From positions 1 to 64,000 of the forward strand of contig JAHBWD010000012.1 in NCBI GenBank assembly GCA_019637175.1: a DNA stretch of 64,000 nucleotides, written 5' to 3'. The first letter of the stretch is position 1; every line of letters begins with the position of its first letter. Positions 26,193 through 34,991 of the stretch are shown here, piece after piece. The translations under genes and the position numbers were made by a program. The notes under the pieces were generated by a model that saw nothing but the letters and a program-made list of their open reading frames with translations, was not told the DNA's origin and ran no database searches. This DNA is from Labilithrix sp. GTDB lineage: Bacteria; Myxococcota_A; Polyangia; Polyangiales; Polyangiaceae.

Positions 26193-26951
26193 TCACCACG
26201 AGAACGTCTCGCCGTTGCTGCTCGTGCACTGACCGCGGCCGTTCTCGCCGCCCTCGAAGACGCAGGTCGACGTGCCGTTTCGATCGCGAACGCTGTACGT
26301 GACGCCCCCGCCTGCCGCGTCGCGCTTGATGCTCACGACGACCCAGCCGTCGTCGACGTGAACCGCGAGCTCGGTCTCGCCGTCGGTGAAGCGCGACTGG
26401 AGCTGGACGCGCTCGGAGCGGCCCTCGCTCGTCACCGTCGCGTCGATGACGAACAGCATCGTGTAGGCGCCGTTGTTCGTGCGCATGCTCATGTACTGGT
26501 GGCCGTCGATGACGGTGTCATCCATCGCGCAGCGATCGAGGCGAATGCGGATGAGCGAGTCGCCCTGGCCGCCGCTCATCGCGTAGTTCATCGAGCCGCC
26601 GCTCGGGCACGCGCACGATCCGGTCTGCTGGCCCGAGAGGAGCGCGTCGCACTGGAACGGCGAGTCGTCGCTGTCGGCGTCGGCGAGCTTGAGTCCGCCG
26701 CTCTTCGGCTTGGTGCCCGAGCCGCTCGAGTCGCTCGAGCGGCCCGTGAAGTCGAGACCCGACGTTCCCTTCGAGCCGCTCTCGATGACTCCCTTCGCGT
26801 TGGCGCCGTTGAAGGTGCCGTCGGGACGGTCGAAGCGCTCGTGCGCGGCCGAGAGGTCCGGCGCCGGTCCGAATTCGTCGTCCGAGCCGCAGCCCACGAG
26901 AACGAGAGAGCCGACCACCACCGTCGCGACCAATCCGGAAACGATCTTCAT
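26193..26951 (-). CDS. lipoprotein, unknown function
   Basis: A 252-residue lipoprotein with lipobox VLVGC (Cys21). The start ATG 26951 has GGAGG 6 nt upstream. Residues about 22-110 are low-complexity (Gly, Ser, Asp). From about 110 a beta-rich domain with CDALLSGQQTGSCACPSGG and further Cys near the C-terminus (TCVFEGGENGRGQC) suggests two disulfides. No family was recognised. The 3' side faces the polyketide operon start on the same strand, 57 nt away, and that operon appears to have its own promoter. Confidence 0.6.
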   Translation of the reverse strand: MKIVSGLVATVVVGSLVLVGCGSDDEFGPAPDLSAAHERFDRPDGTFNGANAKGVIESGSKGTSGLDFTGRSSDSSGSGTKPKSGGLKLADADSDDSPFQCDALLSGQQTGSCACPSGGSMNYAMSGGQGDSLIRIRLDRCAMDDTVIDGHQYMSMRTNNGAYTMLFVIDATVTSEGRSERVQLQSRFTDGETELAVHVDDGWVVVSIKRDAAGGGVTYSVRDRNGTSTCVFEGGENGRGQCTSSNGETFSW

Positions 26952-27096
26952 TCCATTCCTCCGCTGGGTGCTTGGGATCGCCGGGAGGTCCGAAGCCACT
27001 CGTCTCGCCCTGCGTCCTCGGGGTTCGACGGGCGCCGGGAAAAAGCGTATGTCACCCGATCGACGTGGATCGCCCTCGGCTCAGTCAATCCTGCCG

Positions 27097-27102
27097 TAAT
27101 AT
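27097..27102 (+). promoter_or_regulatory. -10 element TAATAT
   Basis: TAATAT ends 7 nt before ATG 27110. The GAGGAG between hexamer and ATG abuts the start codon, too close to act as a ribosome binding site, so a leaderless message is more likely. Confidence 0.5.
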
Positions 27103-27109
27103 CGAGGAG

Positions 27110-27859
27110 ATGTGGCCACGGCGAGGCCTCTCGAGAGTCGCGCTGATCGTCGCCTTCGCCCTCGGCAGCCCCATTTTCGGCTGCATCCTCTTCGTGTCGC
27201 CCGAGCCGTTGGGCGAGCACTGCGGCTTCTCCGGCAAGGAGGCCGACTGCGGCAAGTGCGTCGCCGCGCGATGCCAGGGCGAGGTCGACGCGTGCTGTCG
27301 CGACGACGCATGCACGTCCACGCTGGTGTCACTCGAGGGGTGCGCGTCGGCGCGCGACGATCGATGCAGTGCCGTCCGCGACGCGCGCGGCACGGGAGGC
27401 GCCGCAGGCGCGCTCGCGACGTGCGTCGCCTCACGGTGCGGCGGCGTCTGCACGAAGAGCAGCGGCGCGAGCGAGACGCGCTGCGCCGAGCCATCGCTCA
27501 TCAAGGGGCGCGGCTGCACGTGCGAGCTCGGTGCGCCCGGCACCGACTTCGCGTGCAACACGGAGGCGTTCCCCGAGACGGTGTGCTGCGCGCCGCAGGG
27601 ATGGCCGGGCGCGGGCCTCGCGTGCTCCTGCCTCCCGATCGGGTGCCTCCCCTCGAACGACGGCTGCCTCTGCACGCGTATCGACTACGAGGGCCCCGGC
27701 GCGACGTGCGCCGGCGCGATCTGCTGCGCGGAGAGCGACGGCTGCTACTGCGGGACGAAGCAGTGCCAGAGCTCGCAGCCGAGGGTTCCGTCGTGCACGC
27801 TCGCCGAGATCGGCTGCCCACGCGGACAGAAGCGCGTCGCGAGCTGCTCCGAGCTCTGA
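27110..27859 (+). CDS. Cys-rich lipoprotein, unknown function
   Basis: A 249-residue protein with a signal peptide ending at IFGC (lipobox Cys). The mature part has about 30 cysteines, many in CxC, CC and CxxC arrangements (CGKCVAARC, CCRDDAC, CTCELG, CSCLPIGC, CYCGTKQC). This implies a disulfide-stapled extracellular domain. It has no DCGG modules, so it is distinct from the Cys-rich lipoprotein at 3262-5259. It is convergent with the methyltransferase gene, 7 nt away. Confidence 0.6.
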   Translation: MWPRRGLSRVALIVAFALGSPIFGCILFVSPEPLGEHCGFSGKEADCGKCVAARCQGEVDACCRDDACTSTLVSLEGCASARDDRCSAVRDARGTGGAAGALATCVASRCGGVCTKSSGASETRCAEPSLIKGRGCTCELGAPGTDFACNTEAFPETVCCAPQGWPGAGLACSCLPIGCLPSNDGCLCTRIDYEGPGATCAGAICCAESDGCYCGTKQCQSSQPRVPSCTLAEIGCPRGQKRVASCSEL

Positions 27860-27866
27860 TGCGATC

Positions 27867-28583
27867 TCACGGGCGGGTGGCGACGACGATGATGGCGCGC
27901 TCGTAGGGGGCGGCGCACAGACCGTGCTTGGCCTCGACGCGGAAGCCGTGGCGCTCGAGCAGCGAGCGGACGTCGGGCCAGAGGAACGTCAGGTAGTACA
28001 TGATGAACTCGGGCTTCAGGAGCGCGTTGCGAACGCGCATCACCGCGTTGAAGCTCCGGGCGACCCACCACCACTGCGACGTGACCGGAGGCATCTCGCC
28101 GGTCGCGAAGACGAAGCGGCCGCCCGGGCGGAGCGCGCGCGCGATGCCCGCGATGAAGGCGTCTTCGTCTCGCGGCTCGATGTGGCCGAAGGCGCCGACC
28201 GACGTGACGACGTCGAACTCGGCGCGAAACGGGAGCGCCAGCGCGTCGCCGCGAACGAGGTCGATCGCGGCGGTGCCCTTCGATCCTTCGAGGCGGCGCT
28301 TCGCTTCGGCGAGCATGCCCTCGCTGAAGTCGAGCCCGACGACGCGATCGCGACAGAGCGAGCGCAGGTGGCCCATCGCCGCGCCTGTGCCGCAGCAGAC
28401 GTCGAGCGCCGACGCGATCGACGAGGGCTCGCCGATCGCGGTCACCATCGCCTCGAGCACGGCGTCGGGCGTGCGAAAGGGCGTGTAGTCGAACTTCGGG
28501 GCGATGAGGTCGTAGCCGCGCTCCGTCGACGCGAGCGCTTGACGCATCAGCTCGAGGAACGTCGGACCTTCGGGGTGATACAC
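27867..28583 (-). CDS. class I SAM-dependent methyltransferase
   Basis: A 238-residue soluble Rossmann-fold methyltransferase. Motif I is ALDVCCGTGAAMGHL, the acidic residue ending strand 2 is in VVGLDFSEGML, motif II is in FDVVTSVGAFGH, and the post-motif is ALRPGGRFVFATGE. It resembles UbiE/BioC-type enzymes acting on small molecules. The GTG start at 28583 is fixed by TATGCT 6 nt upstream. The substrate is unknown. Confidence 0.82.
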   Translation of the reverse strand: MYHPEGPTFLELMRQALASTERGYDLIAPKFDYTPFRTPDAVLEAMVTAIGEPSSIASALDVCCGTGAAMGHLRSLCRDRVVGLDFSEGMLAEAKRRLEGSKGTAAIDLVRGDALALPFRAEFDVVTSVGAFGHIEPRDEDAFIAGIARALRPGGRFVFATGEMPPVTSQWWWVARSFNAVMRVRNALLKPEFIMYYLTFLWPDVRSLLERHGFRVEAKHGLCAAPYERAIIVVATRP

Positions 28584-28589
28584 GCCCCA

Positions 28590-28595
28590 AGCATA
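28590..28595 (-). promoter_or_regulatory. -10 element TATGCT of the methyltransferase gene
   Basis: Minus-strand TATGCT ends 6 nt before GTG 28583. It lies in the 13-nt gap after the DUF4403 gene, so the downstream gene has its own start point. Confidence 0.5.
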
Positions 28596-28596
28596 G

Positions 28597-30009
28597 CTAC
28601 TTCGCGCGGAGGAGCACCGCGCCGCGAAGGGCGACGGCGGCGACGATCTCCGCGCCGCGTACGCCCGCGCTCTCGGGCTTCGATTCGATCACGTTCGCGG
28701 CCACGGTCACCGTGTCGTCGGATAGGCCCCGCGCGAGCTCGGGGAGGAGGGTCGGGAGCTGATCGACGGCGATCGGAAGGTTCAGCGGCGCGCGCTCGAC
28801 GCCCTTCACGAACGACGCGGCGTCGAGCCCCGCGGCGGCGAGGCGCTCGGTCTCGCCCGGAAGCGTCGCCACGCCGGTGAGGTGCACCGCGGAGACGCCG
28901 CCTTCGGACCACGCCGCGCCCGACGCGCTCACGGCGACGGGCCCGCACGCCTCGCCGCGCAGATCGAGGTCGAGACCCGACGTCGTGTCGCCCGACGCGC
29001 GCTGCACGCGCGCGCGCCCGCGACCGAGATCGAGCGCCTCGGGCGCGCCCTCGAGCGCGCGGCCCGGAGCCTCCGGCGGAAAGATCACCGCGAGGTGAAC
29101 GTCGCCCGCCTCCGGCAGCGCGGGATCGTCGCGGAGTGGCGGGAGCGCGCGGGCGCGTCGAGGGTACGGCCCCGCCTCGGCGCAACGAAGCTGGAGCTCG
29201 GGCCGCGCGAGGAGACCGAAGCGAAGGCGCGCCAGCTCGGACGTTCCCGACGCAGGCCCCTGCGTGATCTCTTCGGGCGCGAGCACCATGCACGCGCCGA
29301 AGGCGAGCGGCCGCGGCTTGCCGAGCTCCGCCCAGAGGCGAAGCGCCTGAGGGCGCATGTCGGGCAGCTCGCGATCGATCGCGGCCTGCACCCGTGGAGC
29401 CTCGAGCGCGAGGCGCGATCGGAGCACGGGCGTCACGTCGACCGTGACGAAGCCCCCGATCGCGCGCACCGCGCAGCCGCGCGTCACGTCGAAGCGCACC
29501 TCGCTCGGACGAAACTTGTAATCTGCACCCAATCGCAAGGGCACGCGCGCCGTCGCGAGAGCCTCGGGCTCGCAGCCCGCATAGCAGGCTCCTTTTGCGC
29601 AGGCGCGCGCGACGACCTTCACCTGCGACTCGACGACGAGCGCCTCGCCCTCGACGCGCATCGCGATGGGGCCTCGATCGACCGTGTACTCGAGGCGCCC
29701 CGCGACGCCGATGTCGTGATCGCGCTCCTCCGCGAGGCGGCGCGGGACCTTCGCCTCGAGCGTCTGGCGGAGGTTCGCGAGCGGGAGCTCGACGTGCACG
29801 ACGACGCTCGACCGCGCGGCCTCGAACGGTCTCACGGTCGAGATCCAGGGTACGCGCGACGCCCGCGGCGCGAGGCTCGCCGCGCACGTCTGGGGCACGG
29901 GCGAGGTGTCGGGGACGCGAGGACCGCCGCACGCGGCCGCCGCGACGAGCAAGCACGCCGCGCGAAGGGAACCCACCACACGAAGCACCGCGCAGCGCAC
30001 GGGAGGCAT
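28597..30009 (-). CDS. DUF4403 family lipoprotein
   Basis: A 470-residue lipoprotein (lipobox AAAC) whose mature part matches DUF4403: VHVELPLANLRQTLEAKVP, then paired beta domains with LPDMRPQALRLWAELGKP and a late LPTLLPELARGL repeat. DUF4403 proteins are envelope lipoproteins with a tubular lipid-binding (BPI/SMP-like) look, but their function is not established. The start ATG 30009 is preferred because it yields the signal peptide. It is divergent from the next lipoprotein, with 87 nt between starts. Confidence 0.75.
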   Translation of the reverse strand: MPPVRCAVLRVVGSLRAACLLVAAAACGGPRVPDTSPVPQTCAASLAPRASRVPWISTVRPFEAARSSVVVHVELPLANLRQTLEAKVPRRLAEERDHDIGVAGRLEYTVDRGPIAMRVEGEALVVESQVKVVARACAKGACYAGCEPEALATARVPLRLGADYKFRPSEVRFDVTRGCAVRAIGGFVTVDVTPVLRSRLALEAPRVQAAIDRELPDMRPQALRLWAELGKPRPLAFGACMVLAPEEITQGPASGTSELARLRFGLLARPELQLRCAEAGPYPRRARALPPLRDDPALPEAGDVHLAVIFPPEAPGRALEGAPEALDLGRGRARVQRASGDTTSGLDLDLRGEACGPVAVSASGAAWSEGGVSAVHLTGVATLPGETERLAAAGLDAASFVKGVERAPLNLPIAVDQLPTLLPELARGLSDDTVTVAANVIESKPESAGVRGAEIVAAVALRGAVLLRAK

Positions 30010-30096
30010 TATCGCGCGGGAAGGGCGACGGCGCGGCAGCAAAAAAAGATCGCGACCGCGGCCGGCGACCGGGCTCTCGGGTGCAGGAGACCCCCT

Positions 30097-31104
30097 TTGA
30101 AGCCTTCCCTCTTCATCTTCTCGTTCTCGTGCTTCACGGTCATCGCGTGCAGCAGCACGACCCGCGAGGGCTTCTCGGCCCTCGAGCCCGAGGGTCCGGG
30201 CGAGTTCGGCGAGACGGCCCCGCCGCCCGAGGCCGACCACTTCGCCAACGATCCGCCGCCCAAGTGGTGCGGCCCGAAGAACGGCCAGAAGCCGCCGCCC
30301 CTGCCGGGAGGCACCGAGGCGTGCCCGAGCGACAAGAACAAGCCCGGCTGCGCGTGCGACACCCTCGGCGAGAAGGCCGCGTGCTGGACGGGCCCCCGCG
30401 CCAATCGCGGCCTCGGCATCTGCAAGGACGGCGTGACGACGTGCACGCAGATCAGCGAGAACGTTCGAGGCTGGGGACCGTGCGAAGGTCAGGCGCTGCC
30501 GAACAAGGGATCGACCGAGGGCGCGCCCGCGTGCAAGTGCTTCTCCGCGGGGCGATGGAAGATCGACAACGTCGTGCCCTGCACCGTCCCTTACCCGAGC
30601 GGCAGCGCGTATCTCGTCAGCACCGTCGTCGATCCCGCGACCGGCAAGGCCGCGTGCCCCGACATTCCAGCCGGGAGCTCGCCGCCGCCGTCGAAGCCGA
30701 TCTCCGACTGGTCCACGTCGTCGCTCGAGGTCGACTGCGCAGGGCAATACGAGCTCTGCTTCGAGCTCAAGGCCGGCGACGTGCAGAACCCGAGCGCCTC
30801 GGACTGCTCGCTCACGAAGGTCTGCATCGACGCCGAGTACACCAAGGAGAACGTCACGCAGAAGCTCGCGAACCTGCCTTCGTGGGTCGCGACCAACACG
30901 ACGTGCGTCCAGCGGTGGCGCACCGTCGGCGGCTACGCCGAGATGAGCGTGAAGGGTCTCTCGGTGCGCTGCGACGCCATCGACGACGGCGCGGGCAACC
31001 CGTACGTGTTCGCGCGTTTGAGCTACTGCCCGGAGAAGTGCGCGATCACCCCTTCGCTGCCCGAGTGCGCGAAGTGCAGGGGCGGCGGCGACGGCTCGTT
31101 CTGA
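30097..31104 (+). CDS. lipoprotein, unknown function (335 aa)
   Basis: The TTG start at 30097 follows AGGAGA by 7 nt and gives a compact signal peptide ending VIAC. An earlier in-frame start would lose the signal peptide. The mature protein is Pro-rich to about residue 70, then has a Cys-rich domain (about 18 Cys, for instance GCACDTLGEKAACWTG and CSLTKVC) that ends in CAKCRGGG. The family was not recognised; similar domains occur in other Polyangia lipoproteins. It is likely exported and disulfide-bonded. Confidence 0.62.
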   Translation: MKPSLFIFSFSCFTVIACSSTTREGFSALEPEGPGEFGETAPPPEADHFANDPPPKWCGPKNGQKPPPLPGGTEACPSDKNKPGCACDTLGEKAACWTGPRANRGLGICKDGVTTCTQISENVRGWGPCEGQALPNKGSTEGAPACKCFSAGRWKIDNVVPCTVPYPSGSAYLVSTVVDPATGKAACPDIPAGSSPPPSKPISDWSTSSLEVDCAGQYELCFELKAGDVQNPSASDCSLTKVCIDAEYTKENVTQKLANLPSWVATNTTCVQRWRTVGGYAEMSVKGLSVRCDAIDDGAGNPYVFARLSYCPEKCAITPSLPECAKCRGGGDGSF

Positions 31105-31164
31105 TCAACATCCGCGTGAAGTGACGCGCGAGGCAGCGTAAGGTGCTTCCGTCCGGAGGCGCCC

Positions 31165-31893
31165 ATGACTCAGCTCCGCATCCGTCTCGTCCCCGTCGTT
31201 CTCCTCGTCGTCGCGGGCGGCTGCTCGCGCACGCCGCCCGTCGATCCGCCGGCGACCTCGGCAGCTCCGTCGAGCCCGGCACCCGCCGCTGCGTCGGCGT
31301 CCGCGAGCGCGACCGCGAGCGTGACCGCGCCTCAGGATCCGCCGCCGCCCGCGAGCGCCGCCGCCGACGACGAACCGCCGACGCGCGTGCCCGACATCGA
31401 GTACGTGCCGACGCCGCAGAACGTCGTCGACAAGCTCCTCGACGCCGCCAAGATCAAGAAAGACGACGTGCTCTACGATCTCGGCTGCGGCGACGGACGC
31501 ATCGTCGTCACCGCGGCGAAGAAGTTCGGCGTCAAGGCGATCGGCTTCGACATCGATCCCAAGCGCGTCGAAGAGTCGAACGCGAACGTGAAGAAGAACA
31601 AGGTCGAGCACCTCGTCACGATCATGCACAAGGACATCTTCACGGTGGATCTGTCCCCTGCGAGCGTCGTGACGCTGTATTTGCTCCCGGAGCTCAACGT
31701 GCGGCTCATCCCGCAGCTCGAGAAGCTCAAGGCCGGATCGCGCGTCGTCTCTCACGACTTCGACATGGAAGGCGTCGATCCCGTGAACACGTGGACGGTG
31801 ATGGCGCCCGACCACCGGCCCCCGCACAAAGATCGCGAGCACTACGTCTACTTGTGGAACGTCCCGCTGAAGAAGCTCGCGCCGAAGAAGTGA
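31165..31893 (+). CDS. lipoprotein-anchored SAM methyltransferase-fold protein
   Basis: A 242-residue protein starting with a canonical lipoprotein signal (lipobox AGGC, Cys20), then a Pro/Ala/Ser-rich linker (to about residue 75). A complete class I methyltransferase core follows: YDLGCGDGRIVVTAAKKFG, an acidic residue in GFDIDPKRVEE, and VVTLYLLPELN. SAM is cytoplasmic, so a periplasmic location is paradoxical. It may bind another ligand, or the signal may not be cleaved. Homologues with a similar leader occur in other phyla. ATG 31165 has a GGAGG site. The stop is 1 nt from the next start. Confidence 0.8.
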   Translation: MTQLRIRLVPVVLLVVAGGCSRTPPVDPPATSAAPSSPAPAAASASASATASVTAPQDPPPPASAAADDEPPTRVPDIEYVPTPQNVVDKLLDAAKIKKDDVLYDLGCGDGRIVVTAAKKFGVKAIGFDIDPKRVEESNANVKKNKVEHLVTIMHKDIFTVDLSPASVVTLYLLPELNVRLIPQLEKLKAGSRVVSHDFDMEGVDPVNTWTVMAPDHRPPHKDREHYVYLWNVPLKKLAPKK

Positions 31894-31894
31894 C

Positions 31895-32161
31895 ATGAGC
31901 GCGCGCTTGCTCGTCGTGGAGGACGCCTTCGTCGCGAAGGGCCCCGGCGTCCTCGTGATGCCTCGCTTCTCCGCGGACGTGGTGAAGAAGGGCCCCTTCT
32001 CGGTGCGCCTCCGCTTCCCCGGCGGCGCGGAGCGCGAGGTCACGGCGGAGATGGACGTCGCCCACATGCGCGGGCCGCTGCCGCCGTACGCGATGTATCG
32101 GCTCCACGGCGTGACGCCGGAGGAGATCCCGGCGGGCACCGAGATCTGGAGCGTCGACTGA
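31895..32161 (+). CDS. small beta-rich protein (88 aa), unknown
   Basis: A compact protein with alternating hydrophobic strands (LLVVEDAFVAKGPGVLVMP, VRLRFPGG, AEMDVAHMRG) and no signal peptide. The pattern resembles a small beta-barrel such as those in translation-factor-like domains, but this is a loose impression. It starts 1 nt after the stop of the lipoprotein methyltransferase and is probably in the same operon. It is convergent with the FHA regulator gene, 9 nt away. Confidence 0.55.
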   Translation: MSARLLVVEDAFVAKGPGVLVMPRFSADVVKKGPFSVRLRFPGGAEREVTAEMDVAHMRGPLPPYAMYRLHGVTPEEIPAGTEIWSVD

Positions 32162-32170
32162 GAGACGGCG

Positions 32171-33493
32171 TCAGCGCTTGCGCGGGCGCGGCAGGCCGTA
32201 CTCTTCGATGCGCGCGATGAGGGCGCGCCGCGAGATGCCGAGCAGCTCGGCCGCGCGCGTCTGATTGCCCTGGCACTCGTCGAGCGCGCGCGTGATCCGA
32301 TCGCGCTGCACGTCGTCGCTCTCGTCCCACAAGCGCGCGGCCGGCGGCGGCCGGCGCAGGATCGGCGCGGGCGAGATCGCCTGGGGCGCGAACGCGACCG
32401 GCTCGGTGGCCATCCAGTGCGACTGCCCCTTCGGCGGCGCCTCGAAGAAGAGATGCTCGGCGCCCACGTCGCGCTGCGCCTGCGCGAGCACGCTCGCGCG
32501 CTCCATCGTGTTGCGAAGCTCTCGCAGGTTGCCGAAGAACGAGTGACGGCGCAGCGCGCCCATCGCGTCGATCGTGAGCCCGAGACGAGGACGACCCGCG
32601 CGCGCGCAGGCCTCGGCGAGGAAGCGCTCGGCGAGCGCGGGGATCTCGTCGACGCGCTCGCGGAGCGGCGGCAAGGTGATGCTCACGCCGTTCACGCGAT
32701 CGTAGACGTCGGCGCGGAACGCGCCCTCACTGACGCGCGCGAGCAGATCGCGCTGCGTCGTCGTGAGCAAGCGCACCGCCTTCGCGTCCGGCCCGGCGAG
32801 CGCCGCGGCGAGGCGGGCCTGCGCCTCGGGCGTCATCTCACCGATCTCGTCGAGCAGCACGGTGCCGCCCGCGGCGGCGGCGAAGGGACGCTCGCTCGAG
32901 AACGCGTCGACCGCGCTGCAGTCGATCCGCACGAAAGGGCGCCGCGCGCGCGCCGAGCGATCGTGGATGACCTGCGCGGCGTACGACTTGCCCGAGCCGG
33001 CCTCGCCGAGGATCAGCACGGCGATGTCGTTTCGCCCGACGACGTCGACGAGCCGGTCGACCGCCTTCATCGGCGTCTCACCGGCCGCGCGCAGCGCGAG
33101 GCTGCGCGCCGACGGAGGCCCCGCCAGCTCTTGCGGGGCGGATCGCGGCGCGTCGATGACCACGAGCGCCTCGCCGAGCTCGATCGACTCGCCGCCGGTC
33201 ACGGGGACCGCGGTGCCCGGCGCGATGCGCTGGCCGCGGACCTTCACGCCGTGCATCGATCCGAGATCCTCGACGCGCGGGGGATCGCCGCCCGTGAGCT
33301 TCGCGTGATGGCGCGAGACGCTCGGAATGCCGACCACCATCTCGCAGTCGGTCGCGCGACCGATGATCGCCGTCGCGTTCGGCGCGAGGAAGTACGTGCA
33401 CACACCGCCGTCCCACAAGACGACGATGCGCGTCCGCGGAGGCTCGCCCTCCGCGCGCGCGCCGGGCTGGCCGTCGAGTCCGTCGAGCGTCAC
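32171..33493 (-). CDS. FHA-AAA+ activator-like regulator lacking the sigma54-contact loop
   Basis: A 440-residue protein. The FHA domain (about residues 40-115) carries IGRATDCEM and SRHHAKL, a phosphothreonine reader. The AAA+ core has Walker A GEAGSGKS (163-170), Walker B LLDEIGE, sensor I LLTTTQRDL, and PPLRER. A Fis-type helix-turn-helix is at the C-terminus (TRAAELLGISRRALIARIEEYGL). The GAFTGA loop region is deleted: Walker A Lys169 to Walker B Asp215 spans 46 residues, against 65 in the intact homologue at 44406. It may bind DNA and oligomerise without activating sigma54. The GTG start is set by the -10 element. Confidence 0.85.
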   Translation of the reverse strand: MTLDGLDGQPGARAEGEPPRTRIVVLWDGGVCTYFLAPNATAIIGRATDCEMVVGIPSVSRHHAKLTGGDPPRVEDLGSMHGVKVRGQRIAPGTAVPVTGGESIELGEALVVIDAPRSAPQELAGPPSARSLALRAAGETPMKAVDRLVDVVGRNDIAVLILGEAGSGKSYAAQVIHDRSARARRPFVRIDCSAVDAFSSERPFAAAAGGTVLLDEIGEMTPEAQARLAAALAGPDAKAVRLLTTTQRDLLARVSEGAFRADVYDRVNGVSITLPPLRERVDEIPALAERFLAEACARAGRPRLGLTIDAMGALRRHSFFGNLRELRNTMERASVLAQAQRDVGAEHLFFEAPPKGQSHWMATEPVAFAPQAISPAPILRRPPPAARLWDESDDVQRDRITRALDECQGNQTRAAELLGISRRALIARIEEYGLPRPRKR

Positions 33494-33499
33494 GCCCCG

Positions 33500-33505
33500 A
33501 GTGTA
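33500..33505 (-). promoter_or_regulatory. -10 element TACACT of the FHA regulator gene
   Basis: Minus-strand TACACT ends 6 nt before GTG 33493 and is back to back with the TACCTT element of the divergent gene. Confidence 0.45.
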
Positions 33506-33527
33506 GCGCGACCCCGCGGCCCTCCTC

Positions 33528-33533
33528 TACCTT
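33528..33533 (+). promoter_or_regulatory. -10 element TACCTT
   Basis: TACCTT ends 9 nt before GTG 33543. The 49-nt divergent gap therefore holds two outward-facing -10 elements. Confidence 0.35.
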
Positions 33534-33542
33534 CGGTGGGCC

Positions 33543-34217
33543 GTGAAGCTCTCTCGCGCCGTCTCGATCGTCGACCGGGTGGGAATCGCCCTGGTTTACC
33601 CGCTCAAGGCCGCGGGGAAGAAGGCGCCGGAGGTCCCCTCGCTCTGGGGCGAGCTCTACCCCCGCAGCACGATGGAGTGGCGCTGGGACGAGGACGCCGA
33701 TCCCCGCGTCGCCGAGGTGTGGCACCTACGCGAGGTGCTCGCGCGATCGGCGGAGGTGGCGTACGCGAAGTGGTTCCGCGGGCGCGCGACGTTCTTCTCG
33801 CTGCCCGTGTTCCACGCCTTGCTGGGGGCGCTCGCCGAGAGCGGCGACGTGTTCGGCGGTTTGCCGCGCGAGTCGCACGAGATCCTCGACGCGCTGCGCG
33901 AGCGGTCGCCGCGATCGACGAAGGAGCTCCGCAAGGAGGTCGGCCTCCAAGGTCGGCCGTTCGAGAGCCTCTACGCGCACGCGACCAAGGCGCTCTGGTC
34001 GCGGCTCCTGATCGTGGGCATCGGCGAGATCGACGACGGCGCGTTCCCCTCGCTCGCGGTCGCCGCGACGGAGACGATGTTCGAGGATCTCTGGCTCGCG
34101 CGTCACGACGTGCCCGCGCGCGCGCGCGCGAAGCTGGCGGAGTCGCTCTCGCGCACGCCGGCCTTCGCGCGCCAGCTCGAGAAGGCGCAGCGCGAGATCG
34201 CCGAGGGAGGCGCGTGA
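33543..34217 (+). CDS. winged-helix protein, AlkZ-related (tentative)
   Basis: A 224-residue soluble protein. The segments SIVDRVGIALVYPLK, PSLWGELYPRS, VWHLREVLARSAEVAYAKWFRGRATFFSL and STKELRKEVGLQG resemble the winged-helix domain found in proteins annotated as AlkZ-related. It lacks the extra domains of full YcaQ/AlkZ DNA glycosylases, so glycosylase activity should not be assumed. It is divergent from the FHA regulator. The stop abuts that of the convergent DUF4142 gene. Confidence 0.55.
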   Translation: MKLSRAVSIVDRVGIALVYPLKAAGKKAPEVPSLWGELYPRSTMEWRWDEDADPRVAEVWHLREVLARSAEVAYAKWFRGRATFFSLPVFHALLGALAESGDVFGGLPRESHEILDALRERSPRSTKELRKEVGLQGRPFESLYAHATKALWSRLLIVGIGEIDDGAFPSLAVAATETMFEDLWLARHDVPARARAKLAESLSRTPAFARQLEKAQREIAEGGA

Positions 34218-34862
34218 CTACTGCGGCGCGCCGCGCACCGTCCGCTGGAGCAAGAGCGCCTGGCGATCCCGCTCCAGCACGCGCGCGCGCATGTCGGTGA
34301 GCTCCGTCTCGAGATCCTTCGGCGGCGCGGTGCCGCCCGCGCTCGCCGTCAGCGTCTCGTACGCGCGCGCCTGCGCGACGCTCGGGATGAGCGCGCGATC
34401 GAGGAGGCCGAGGACCTTCGCGTGAGACGCGATCTGCGCGGTCATGTAGGCCATGTCGAGATCGGCGCCGCTCATCGCGCCGAGGTGCTGCGTGACGAGC
34501 TGGGCCTCGCGCTGGAGGAGCTGCGAGGTGGCGTCGGTGCCCGGCACGACGCCGAGCCGTTCGGCGAGCGACTTGCCGCGCGCGAGCGCCTTCTCGTGAT
34601 CGTCGACCATGAGCCGCGCGAACGCCTTCACGTCGGGCGAGCCGCCTTGAGCGATCGCGAGCTGCGACTGGTCGATGACGGCCTGGTGGAGCGCGATCGC
34701 GATGTTGTTGGCCTCGGCGGGGCTGAACGTAGCGACCGGCTCCTGGCTCGAGCCTCCGTCGTCGACGCTCGCCGCGGACTCGTTGGTGAGCGTCGCCGAG
34801 TTGCCGGTGCTGCAGCCGGCGAGCCCGGCGAGCATGACCACCTCGAGGAGTCGTGCGTGCAT
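34218..34862 (-). CDS. DUF4142 lipoprotein
   Basis: A 214-residue lipoprotein (lipobox LAGC, Cys17) with a ferritin-like four-helix DUF4142 domain: FSPAEANNIAIALHQAVIDQSQLAIAQ, VKAFARLMVDDHEKAL and MAYMTAQIASHAKVL. The family is periplasmic and often stress-linked; a metal role is suggested by the conserved His but not proven. GGAGG precedes ATG 34862. It is divergent from the Spy-like lipoprotein gene, with 129 nt between starts, so a shared control region is likely. Confidence 0.85.
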   Translation of the reverse strand: MHARLLEVVMLAGLAGCSTGNSATLTNESAASVDDGGSSQEPVATFSPAEANNIAIALHQAVIDQSQLAIAQGGSPDVKAFARLMVDDHEKALARGKSLAERLGVVPGTDATSQLLQREAQLVTQHLGAMSGADLDMAYMTAQIASHAKVLGLLDRALIPSVAQARAYETLTASAGGTAPPKDLETELTDMRARVLERDRQALLLQRTVRGAPQ

Positions 34863-34991
34863 GGCGTTTCCTCCTGACCGCCGACCTTGCAACCGGTGTG
34901 CGCGCCGGTCGTGTCGCGTGCGACGCGGACGCGTGCCGCACGCGACCGAAATATCGACGCGGCGGCGCACGAATCGTGCGACCGTACCGCC

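Noticed and set aside
32171..33493. Frameshift or sequencing error removing the GAFTGA loop
   Set aside because: The frame is continuous on both sides and the junction (AVDAFSSERPFAAAAGG) reads as normal protein, so a genuine deletion is more likely.
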